42,296 nucleotides of DNA from an uncultured Pseudomonadales bacterium (GTDB lineage: Bacteria; Pseudomonadota; Gammaproteobacteria; Pseudomonadales; Azotimanducaceae): contig CAMYJX010000068.1 of the NCBI GenBank assembly GCA_947258825.1, forward strand, positions 1 to 42,296. Reading direction: 5' to 3'. Numbering within the stretch: position 1 is the stretch's first letter; each line of letters starts with the position of its first letter. Position numbers and translations under genes: made by a program. A model generated the notes under the pieces. It searched no databases. It was not told where the DNA came from and saw only the letters and a program-made list of their open reading frames with translations. Of this stretch, positions 33,193 through 39,891 are shown in pieces.

Positions 33193-34554
33193 CTAGAGGT
33201 TACCGAAGGTGCGGATTTCCCAGTCGGTGACCACGTTGGCGAACTGCTCCAGCTGCCACCGGCGGTCACCGACGAAGTTGTCGACGAAACCATCGCCAAA
33301 GGCACGGCGGGCAAATGCCGAGCCGTCCAGGCGGTGGATCGCATCCTCGAACCCCAGCGGGAAACCGGTGCCTGGCGCGTCCTCCACGTCCCAGCCGCTG
33401 CCGGTTACCGGCGGCGGCGGCTCGATCGCTTCCTGAATTCCGGCTCGACCCGCGGCCACGGCTGCAGCGAGCCCCAGATGCGGGCATAGATCTGCACCCG
33501 GAAAGCGCACCTCTACCCGCGCCGATGACGCGCCGACATTAATCGCGCGGAACGCTACCGACTTGTTGTCGATGCCCCAGGTATTGCTCAGGGGGGTGAA
33601 CAGGTTGGGGCGGAAACGCTTGAAGGAGTTCAGATTCGGCACCATCAGCAGGAACAGCTCCGGCAGGTAGCGAATGAGCCCCCCAATGAAGTGATGGGCG
33701 GTGACGGACAGGCCGTCGGAAGCGTCCGCGTCGAAAAAGGCCGAATCCTCCGTGTCGCGATGCCGCAAGGAGATGTTCATATGCGCCCCGCACCCCTGCT
33801 GATCTCCACGGCGTCGCGCCATGAAAGACAACAGCCGGCCGTGACGCCGCCCCGCCAGCTTCGCCACGGCCCGGTAGAGGGCCGCGTTGTCGGCCATGCG
33901 CATGCCCGGCTGTGGCGCAAGCGCCACCTCGAGCATGCCGAGGTATTCCGGATGCAGGGTATCGATCGCGATATCCGCCTGGGCACAGGCGTGCAGCACA
34001 TCGCTGAGAAACGGGTCGTCGTCCACCTGCTCGACAAAGGAAAACGTGTTGCTGTAAGCCGTTTTCTCCGCCACCTCCTCAGCGCGTTTCGATGCCATGG
34101 AGTCCGGGGTCTCCAGCAGCACCGCGCCTTCCATCTCGAAACCGCCGAAAAGATCGAATCCCAGCTCGGAGAGACGCGCAAGCTCCGCGGCCAACCGCGA
34201 GCGCACGCAGTCATCGGCCTCCGGCGGTCGAAACTGCCCCAGCAGCAGCAGGCCCGGCGGATCGCTGAACGGCACCTCTCTCAGGCTGGCCGCATCCAGC
34301 AGCACCGCGCCGTTGGCGAAACCGCGCTCGGGCTGCATATAGCCGTTGGTGGGGACGATTTCGTCGTCCGGCCCGATGCCCGAGGGAATCGCAATGAACG
34401 GAATACCTGCAGTGAAGCCTTTTTTCATGTGGCCCGCCGCGTACTTTTTTGTCCGCAGCGTGCCATTGGAATCGAACCAGCCACAGTGAATGTGGGACAG
34501 GCCGCGTTCCTGAATCAGCAGCAGAGCAGCCTCGACCATCGATCCTTCGTTCAT
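33193..34554 (-). CDS. Glutamine synthetase-like ligase (gamma-glutamyl-amine type)
   Basis: A 453-residue glutamine-synthetase-family enzyme forming an amide on glutamate with ATP. Seen are G-G-F-E-M-E-G (Glu metal ligands), L-H-P-E-Y-L-G-M-L-E-V-A-L-A (next to the ATP site), G-C-G-A-H-M-N-I-S-L, N-S-F-K-R-F and R-V-E-V-R-F-P-G-A-D. It lacks the adenylylation loop of GlnA, and differs in the N-terminal half, as PuuA/GlnA3-type enzymes do, so an amine or other amino acceptor is likely. It follows YbjQ by 3 nt (TGAAACATG), so translation is coupled. Convergent with the barrel gene. Confidence 0.85.
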   Translation of the reverse strand: MNEGSMVEAALLLIQERGLSHIHCGWFDSNGTLRTKKYAAGHMKKGFTAGIPFIAIPSGIGPDDEIVPTNGYMQPERGFANGAVLLDAASLREVPFSDPPGLLLLGQFRPPEADDCVRSRLAAELARLSELGFDLFGGFEMEGAVLLETPDSMASKRAEEVAEKTAYSNTFSFVEQVDDDPFLSDVLHACAQADIAIDTLHPEYLGMLEVALAPQPGMRMADNAALYRAVAKLAGRRHGRLLSFMARRRGDQQGCGAHMNISLRHRDTEDSAFFDADASDGLSVTAHHFIGGLIRYLPELFLLMVPNLNSFKRFRPNLFTPLSNTWGIDNKSVAFRAINVGASSARVEVRFPGADLCPHLGLAAAVAAGRAGIQEAIEPPPPVTGSGWDVEDAPGTGFPLGFEDAIHRLDGSAFARRAFGDGFVDNFVGDRRWQLEQFANVVTDWEIRTFGNL

Positions 34555-34557
34555 GTT

Positions 34558-34911
34558 TCAAGCCTCGCTTTCAATTCTCGCTTTCAAGACAGGCTGCTCC
34601 TGCAGCTTGACCGCGGTGCCGTAAACGAGCAGCTCCGCCGCCCCCTGCATGACCGGCGCCGTGATGAAACGCACGCCGACGATGCCGTCTGCACCCAGCC
34701 CCTTTGCCTCCGCTATCATCCGGTCGAGGGATTGCTCACGAGCCTCCGCCAGCATCTTGGTGTACTCGCCGATCTCGCCACCTACCAGGTTGCGCAGGGC
34801 GGCGAGAATGTCCTTGCCCAGGTGGCGGGCACGGATGGTATTGCCCCGAACCAGACCCAGGGTTCGGGTGATCTCCCTGTCGTTGAACTCGTCCTGCGTC
34901 GTCAGATGCAC
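34558..34911 (-). CDS. YbjQ/UPF0145 family protein
   Basis: A 117-residue cytoplasmic protein of the YbjQ family, pentameric in known structures and of unknown function. It shows the pattern G-L-V-R-G-N-T-I-R-A-R, a helix rich in Glu and Arg (Y-T-K-M-L-A-E-A-R-E), A-K-G-L-G-A-D-G-I-V-G-V-R-F, and Y-G-T-A-V-K-L. The start is GTG 34911 with GGAGAGG upstream; only one base separates it from the preceding gene's stop. Middle gene of a three-gene operon. Confidence 0.9.
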   Translation of the reverse strand: MHLTTQDEFNDREITRTLGLVRGNTIRARHLGKDILAALRNLVGGEIGEYTKMLAEAREQSLDRMIAEAKGLGADGIVGVRFITAPVMQGAAELLVYGTAVKLQEQPVLKARIESEA

Positions 34912-34912
34912 C

Positions 34913-35125
34913 TTACCTCTCCACGTTCTTCGAGTAGTAGTCGTCCTCTTTGCTGGCCAGGCGCTCTTTGATCACCTTTACCAGCAGCACGCCGACGCCC
35001 AGCAGCGCGATCAGGATGATCAGGCCGTAAGGGAAAGCGGCAATGACTCCGAACAGCATCGCTCCTATGTAGACGGCTGCCACGACGCCGAGACAGAGGT
35101 AGCCGATCTTCTCGTAGCTGTCCAT
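34913..35125 (-). CDS. Small inner-membrane protein of a ybjQ operon
   Basis: A 70-residue protein with two hydrophobic helices (about 8-29 and 30-50) and a charged C-terminal tail (K-E-R-L-A-S-K-E-D-D-Y-Y-S-K-N). GGGAG precedes ATG 35125. First gene of the operon with ybjQ and the glutamine synthetase homologue. Function unknown; proteins of this kind often accompany YbjQ. Confidence 0.8.
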   Translation of the reverse strand: MDSYEKIGYLCLGVVAAVYIGAMLFGVIAAFPYGLIILIALLGVGVLLVKVIKERLASKEDDYYSKNVER

Positions 35126-35325
35126 ATCGTCTCCCTGCAGGTTGTTGCCAAGGTCGAGTGGCTAAGCTTACTTGAAGACGCCTGAATTTGATGCTGCGGA
35201 TAGGCGGCGGACGATGCCATCACTTCTGTCGTCGATGCTAAACTGGCAGACCCGCGTTGCGGCGTCCCGGCTGAAAGGCCGCGGAAAGCTTCAACGCAGC
35301 ATACTCATCATCAGAGATACCGGGC

Positions 35326-36054
35326 ATGGAGCCGTTCTATTTCGGAACGAACAACGCACTCTTCGGTGCGTTTCACATGGCTGAGGGCATGCCCCGACGC
35401 CATGGGGTGCTCCTGGCAGGCCCGCTGCTGAACGAAGGCATAAGAGCACACTTTACCCTGCGCCAGATTGCCGGCAGATGCGCCGCCATGGGTTACGACG
35501 TGCTGCGGTTCGACTACAGAGGGCTTGGCAATTCGAATGGCAGCTCGGCAGCGATGACCCTTGATGGCTGGTCGGCGGACATGCTCGACGCTGCCCGGGA
35601 GCTGGCCAGGGTTTCGGGCGCGGAGACCCGAACGCTGATCACGGTGCGCTTCGCCGCCAACCTGGCCCGGATGCTCCTGGAGAAAACGACGGTGGAGCGG
35701 CTGGTCATGTGGGATCCGATTCTGCAGGGCGATCACTGGCTCGCGCTGCTGCGCGAGGGGCAGAGCAAGCTGCCTTCGAGGCTGCGCAACCAGATACCGG
35801 ACTCCGACCGGGAGTTCATGGGACATGCCACCGGGGCCACGTTCGTCTCCGAGCTGGAGGCCCGACCGCCCGCTTCCGTCAACGGCGCCGCCGCTTCCGC
35901 CGTCGTTACCGCCGACTATCGGCATCTGACCGCGCTGCACGCCATGAGCGACGACGTCGAGCAGGTCGATGCAGACTGTCGCTGGCAGGCCAACACCTCG
36001 GACGTGCTGTATCCCATCGACGTGATCAATTCGATATGCACCCGCCTGGCGTAG
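35326..36054 (+). CDS. Alpha/beta hydrolase-fold protein lacking the serine nucleophile (exosortase hydrolase 2-like)
   Basis: A 242-residue alpha/beta-hydrolase-fold protein. The start F-H-M-A-E-G, L-L-A-G-P-L-L-N-E and V-L-R-F-D-Y-R-G-L-G-N-S are clear fold markers. At the nucleophile elbow, where G-x-S-x-G is expected, it has T-V-R108-F-A, so no Ser, Cys or Asp nucleophile is available. This matches the pseudo-enzyme partner found beside exosortase/PEP-CTERM clusters. The gene overlaps the next one by 19 nt, so the pair is co-translated. In the 200 bp before it I see no clear gene. Confidence 0.72.
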   Translation: MEPFYFGTNNALFGAFHMAEGMPRRHGVLLAGPLLNEGIRAHFTLRQIAGRCAAMGYDVLRFDYRGLGNSNGSSAAMTLDGWSADMLDAARELARVSGAETRTLITVRFAANLARMLLEKTTVERLVMWDPILQGDHWLALLREGQSKLPSRLRNQIPDSDREFMGHATGATFVSELEARPPASVNGAAASAVVTADYRHLTALHAMSDDVEQVDADCRWQANTSDVLYPIDVINSICTRLA

Positions 36055-36911
36055 TCTCCACCCCGCTGCTTCTGGGAGAAACGGGGCTGTTCGGCATCCG
36101 GACAACGCCGGCGGAGCAGCCTTCCACCGTCGGCATGGTCCTGCTCAACGGGGGCATGCTGCCAAGCGTCGGCCCGTTCCGGATGAACGTTGATCTGGCA
36201 GAGGCGCTGAGCGGGCTGGGCGCGACTACCCTGCGGCTGGATCAGTCGGGTAAGGGAGAAAGCCCGGCTCGCTCTGAGCTCACGCCGGCCGACGCCGCCC
36301 TGCTCGACTACGACGAAGCCCTGGCAAATCTCCAACGCTGTGGCGTTGAGCAGACGGTCATCGGCGGGCTCTGTTCCGGCGCGGTGGATGCGCTGCAGAT
36401 TGCGGCGCAGCGCGAAAGCGTCGTGGGTCTGGTGCTCCTGGACGGTTACGTAGAGCAGACGCCGCGCTGGCACTTTCACCATCAGGCCAGCAGAGCGGCT
36501 CTGCAGGCGAGCCGCTTGCTCGAGCGCGTCGGCAAGGTGATCTCGATGAGGCCCGAGAGCCTCATTGAACGTCTGAAGCGCAAGCTGGCCGCCGACTCAG
36601 TAGAGACCGAAGCGCCGATCCTGACGGACTATCGCGACTGGGACGCGCTGGATCTGCGGCCCATCTATGCGAGCGTGCTCGACAGGGGGGTGAAGGTGCT
36701 CAGCGTATTTTCGGGGACCTTCTATCCCTACAACCATCAAGGGCAGATGGTCAATTTTCTGGGGCCAGGCGTGGATACTCACAATCTCACTGAGGTTTTC
36801 CTCAGCGAGGCGGACCATACTTACACGACGCTCCGGTGTCGTCGCCGGTTGCTGGAAACGGTCCTGGATTGGTTTGACGCGGAGTTTTCCGCAAACCCGA
36901 AACAAGCATGA
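36036..36911 (+). CDS. Alpha/beta hydrolase with cysteine nucleophile (exosortase hydrolase 1-like)
   Basis: A 291-residue alpha/beta hydrolase. The elbow is G-G-L-C113-S-G, so the nucleophile seems to be Cys, and the likely histidine is His261 in E-A-D-H-T-Y. Early segments T-L-R-L-D-Q-S-G-K-G-E-S match hydrolases of exosortase A-associated and surface-polysaccharide clusters. ATG 36036 overlaps the end of the partner gene. It acts perhaps in transfer or release of an acyl or peptidyl group tethered to a carrier; that role is inference. Followed 10 nt later by a methyltransferase gene. Confidence 0.75.
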   Translation: MHPPGVVSTPLLLGETGLFGIRTTPAEQPSTVGMVLLNGGMLPSVGPFRMNVDLAEALSGLGATTLRLDQSGKGESPARSELTPADAALLDYDEALANLQRCGVEQTVIGGLCSGAVDALQIAAQRESVVGLVLLDGYVEQTPRWHFHHQASRAALQASRLLERVGKVISMRPESLIERLKRKLAADSVETEAPILTDYRDWDALDLRPIYASVLDRGVKVLSVFSGTFYPYNHQGQMVNFLGPGVDTHNLTEVFLSEADHTYTTLRCRRRLLETVLDWFDAEFSANPKQA

Positions 36912-36921
36912 ACAAGCCCCG

Positions 36922-37656
36922 ATGAAATCCCCCAAGCAGCTGGTTAACCAACTCATCGTGCAGCTGACGCGCAAAGTGCAGCACGCGTACTTTCGAGAGC
37001 AGAACCGCCTCTACTCCGAACGCTGGCACCCGCACAACGCCCTGCTGAAAGACGCCCTGGCCGAGACCGTGGAGTACATAAAGGCCAACATGACCCAGGC
37101 CATGATCCGCTCGGACGCTTACGACGTTCTCACCTACGCGTCGAACCAGGTCACACTGGAAGGTCTGTACATGGAGTTCGGCGTGCGCACCGGCAAAACC
37201 ATCAACCACCTCGCGCGGTTGAACCCAACGGCGACCGTCTTCGGCTTCGACTCCTTCGAAGGGCTGCCCGAAAACTGGTCGGGCTGGTTACAGGACAAAG
37301 GCACCTTCGCCGGAGAGGGTATCCCCCAGGTCGACACCAACGTGCGCCTGGTCACCGGCTGGTTCGACGAATCACTGCCCCCGTTCCTCACCGACCATGA
37401 CGGTGATCTCGCGCTGGCGCACATCGACTCCGACATCTACAGCTCCGCCAAGACGGTACTGGAAAATCTGGCGCCACGGGTCAGACCGGGTTCGATCATC
37501 GTTTTCAACGAGTACTTCAATTACCCCAACTGGAAAGAACACGAGTACAAGGCGTTCCAGGAATTCGTCGCGCAGAACGGCGTCCAGTACGAGTACCTGT
37601 GCTGGGGCATGTACGAGGTCGCCGTGAAGATCCTGGCCCTGGGCGAAGCCGGATAA
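36922..37656 (+). CDS. TylF/MycF-like class I SAM-dependent methyltransferase
   Basis: A 244-residue methyltransferase. Motif I is visible in M-E-F-G-V-R-T-G-K-T-I-N, followed by V-F-G-F-D-S-F-E-G-L-P-E-N-W, and the metal-binding and catalytic region A-L-A-H-I-D-S-D-I-Y-S-S. These are typical of TylF/MycF O-methyltransferases, which methylate sugar hydroxyls of macrolides, and of related polysaccharide or natural-product enzymes. ATG 36922 sits 10 nt after the hydrolase stop. Its place in this operon, facing an NRPS, suggests tailoring of a secondary metabolite or cell-surface sugar. Confidence 0.85.
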   Translation: MKSPKQLVNQLIVQLTRKVQHAYFREQNRLYSERWHPHNALLKDALAETVEYIKANMTQAMIRSDAYDVLTYASNQVTLEGLYMEFGVRTGKTINHLARLNPTATVFGFDSFEGLPENWSGWLQDKGTFAGEGIPQVDTNVRLVTGWFDESLPPFLTDHDGDLALAHIDSDIYSSAKTVLENLAPRVRPGSIIVFNEYFNYPNWKEHEYKAFQEFVAQNGVQYEYLCWGMYEVAVKILALGEAG

Positions 37657-37672
37657 GCATCGCTTGCCGATC

Positions 37673-38164
37673 ATGAACCTGAACACGCGCATCGCCAACG
37701 CGATCCATGACAAAAATCTGGCTGATGTGGTCAGCGCCACGCTGGATACCGGGACGGATGCGGTGACCGAAGCGCAGCTGGACATGCTGAGACAGGCCGA
37801 CGCCGCATGCGGGCGAATTCGTAATCTGTGCAGCAATGCCTGCAGCCTGATGTGCAACGAGTTGAAGAATGCAGGCATCCCATACCAGATCGACGACCAG
37901 GAACTGAAGGGCCCACAGATCCACCAGTTCACCATTTCGATCCAGACGCCGGACCCGACCACCGCCGTGGCCATCGCGCGTCGACTGGGCTACCGACCCG
38001 CCGCCGATCTTTCCGGCGCGGTGTGGGAGCTGTTCTGGCGTTCGAACGACAGCACGGTGCTGACCAGAAAGGACGAGGTCACCATGCGGCTGCGCCTTCG
38101 CTGGCCCGGGTCCAGACGTCCTGCCTGGCAGGCGCCGTTCTGGCCCCATCTCGCTGACATTCGC
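37673..38164 (+). CDS. Unrecognised N-terminal unit, perhaps nucleotidyltransferase-like, running into a frameshift
   Basis: About 164 codons with a natural composition: a helical start with a cysteine cluster (A-A-C-G-R-I-R-N-L-C-S-N-A-C-S-L-M-C-N-E-L), then H-Q-F-T-I-S-I-Q-T-P-D-P-T-T-A-V-A-I-A-R-R-L-G-Y-R-P and T-M-R-L-R-L-R-W-P. The latter order loosely resembles the large uncharacterised nucleotidyltransferase family found in exosortase and NRPS clusters, but with degenerate catalytic residues; this is a weak guess. After about 38164 the same frame stays open to 38770 but reads an unlikely, repetitive Arg/Pro/Ala protein, whereas the real methyltransferase runs in another frame from the same place. 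It is therefore probably the first half of one protein separated by a +1 shift. Confidence 0.5.
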
Positions 38165-38174
38165 GCTGCGGCCG

Positions 38175-38702
38175 GTGGCTATCCTGGCCCGGCGGTTCGG
38201 CGCCCGGAGCCGGAAAACGAGCATTGGAGAGTTCCTGGGAACGCCCACAGATCTGATTCCGGAGCTGCTGGCTTTCGCCAACGTGAACGGCAGCGACGTC
38301 GTCTACGATCTGGGCTGCGGAGACGGCAGGATTCTGATCGAAGCGGCGACGCGCTACGGCTGTCGCGCGGTTGGCTACGAGCTGGACCCGTCCCTGTGCC
38401 GGATCGCCAGAGACCTGGCCTCTCGAGAACAGGTGAACCATCTCGTCACGATCCACAACGCGGACGCGATGGCGGCGGAGATTGGAGGCGCGGACGTGGT
38501 GTTCCTGTTTCAGCCGCCGGATACCGTCTCCAGGCTCGTGCCGGAGTTACTGAAGCAGCTGTCCCCGACAGGCAGGATCGTTGCTCACGAGCAGTCTCGA
38601 GTCCGGTGCGACCCGTCGCCCGCGGCGTCCAGGCCTTTGTTCAGCCCTGCGGCGCTCACTGTCGCGCACCTGTGGAAAGCAGACCCGACGCCCGGCGCCT
38701 GA
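38175..38702 (+). CDS. Class I SAM-dependent methyltransferase (possibly second half of a split gene)
   Basis: A 175-residue methyltransferase from GTG 38175. SAM-binding motif I is D-V-V-Y-D-L-G-C-G-D-G-R-I near residues 41-53, and G-Y-E-L-D-P-S-L follows. Upstream, the same frame is open back to 38064 and reads plausible residues (A-L-R-P-V-A-I-L-A-R-R-F-G), so the actual N terminus may be joined to the preceding unit by skipping one base near 38165. The C terminus overlaps the convergent cupin gene by 47 bp. Target unknown. Confidence 0.7.
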   Translation: MAILARRFGARSRKTSIGEFLGTPTDLIPELLAFANVNGSDVVYDLGCGDGRILIEAATRYGCRAVGYELDPSLCRIARDLASREQVNHLVTIHNADAMAAEIGGADVVFLFQPPDTVSRLVPELLKQLSPTGRIVAHEQSRVRCDPSPAASRPLFSPAALTVAHLWKADPTPGA

Positions 38703-39879
38703 GCCTGCGCCAGATGCCGGGTCGAATAGATTGGGCCAGGTCCTGCAGCATACCGGGCAAGGTCGGATAAGGGTCACCGTGCTCGCGGAAAACGTAGTAT
38801 TCGTACAGCACCCGAAAGTAGCGCTTCCAGTATTCCGGCAGTCCGGCCATGGACGCCCGCATGGCCATGAGGGTTTCGATGATCTCCTGGCGACGTCTGG
38901 GAGAGCTTGCGGCAAACGCTCTGTCGGCAAGCAGATCATCGATGGAGCCTGCCTCGAAATCTGAAAAACGGTACAACCCGGAGAGCCATTTCACCTTAGC
39001 CGCATCGAACCGGGAGAATCGCGCCAGGCTTCTGTTGAACATACGGTTTGCCCTCTTGAAGCTCTCGTGGGACACATCTTCGTACCATGCGTTGACCATG
39101 ACGTTGAAACCATAGCTTTCCACGTGGTGCCACCACAGCGGGGGTATGTAAAGGGTATCGCCCGGCTCCAGGATCACCACCTGGGCCATGGCCAGCGCGG
39201 AACGAAAACGCGGGTACTTCGCCTCATCCAGGTCGAGGAGCTTCACCAGCGAGCGCGTGACGCCGGCAACCGGACGATGCAGCGGCGCGGGATAAATGAA
39301 GGGCAAGGCTTCCGGCGGGAAGAGGGTGATACGCTTGGTTCCGTCGACCATGGAGATCAGGTTCCGCATCAGGTCGAAATGCAGGTCAACGACGTGGTCG
39401 CCGCTGCCGATCCACATGTTTTCCTGGCGCAGCTCCTCGCCGCCTATGGCGCGCAGAGAGGTCAGCCGCGCAGCCGCGTTCGGCAAGGCCGCCAGGGGCA
39501 ACGCCGCCGCATAGGCACATTCGCCAGTCGGCTGACGAACGAGCTCCGCCACCCGGCTTAGAAACTCGCCGGCGGAGCTGGTGCGGCTGTCCATGCTGAA
39601 ATTGGGCTTCAGGTCGGGACCCATGCCGATATCGCCCTTCTGGTCCGCGGGCAGGTGGGTAAAGCGAACGTCCCCCTTACCCAGAACAGGCTCGAACAGA
39701 TCGATTCTGTCCGGACCGGCCGGCGTCCGGGCAACCTGTTGGACCAGCGGCCAGGAAGCAACCAGGCCTCTGGCGACGAAGGGCTGATGATCGGCCACCA
39801 GCTGCTTCAGCAGCGTTGGGTCCGCGCTGTCGATCTCGCGAACGGCAGGAAGGTCGAACGGATACTCACGCATGCTCAT
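38656..39879 (-). CDS. JmjC/cupin_8-like Fe(II)/2OG oxygenase
   Basis: A 407-residue protein of the cupin-like (Tyw5/FIH/PSER) family. Iron ligands His167 and Asp169 are in V-D-L-H-F-D, with His251 or His252 in L-W-W-H-H-V-E-S as third ligand; Lys182 (G-T-K-R-I-T-L-F-P) and the following L-Y-I-P-P-L-W-W are family marks for 2-oxoglutarate and the core barrel. About 130 residues follow the barrel, mainly helical. The ATG at 39879 (or 39873) is 12 nt after the NRPS stop, so both are one operon. A hydroxylase acting on a carrier-bound or released product is the likely role, by context. Confidence 0.85.
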   Translation of the reverse strand: MSMREYPFDLPAVREIDSADPTLLKQLVADHQPFVARGLVASWPLVQQVARTPAGPDRIDLFEPVLGKGDVRFTHLPADQKGDIGMGPDLKPNFSMDSRTSSAGEFLSRVAELVRQPTGECAYAAALPLAALPNAAARLTSLRAIGGEELRQENMWIGSGDHVVDLHFDLMRNLISMVDGTKRITLFPPEALPFIYPAPLHRPVAGVTRSLVKLLDLDEAKYPRFRSALAMAQVVILEPGDTLYIPPLWWHHVESYGFNVMVNAWYEDVSHESFKRANRMFNRSLARFSRFDAAKVKWLSGLYRFSDFEAGSIDDLLADRAFAASSPRRRQEIIETLMAMRASMAGLPEYWKRYFRVLYEYYVFREHGDPYPTLPGMLQDLAQSIRPGIWRRLRRRASGLLSTGARQ

Positions 39880-39891
39880 ACCACCAGCGCG

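Noticed and set aside
35126..35325. Small ORF of 70 codons at 35172 in the gap before the hydrolase pair
   Set aside because: No ribosome-binding site, overlaps the start of the hydrolase gene in another frame and has no recognisable features; I see no other gene in this gap.
38165..38770. Tail of the plus-strand frame that starts at 37673
   Set aside because: Arg/Pro/Ala-rich sequence in a shifted frame over the genuine methyltransferase; not a real protein segment.
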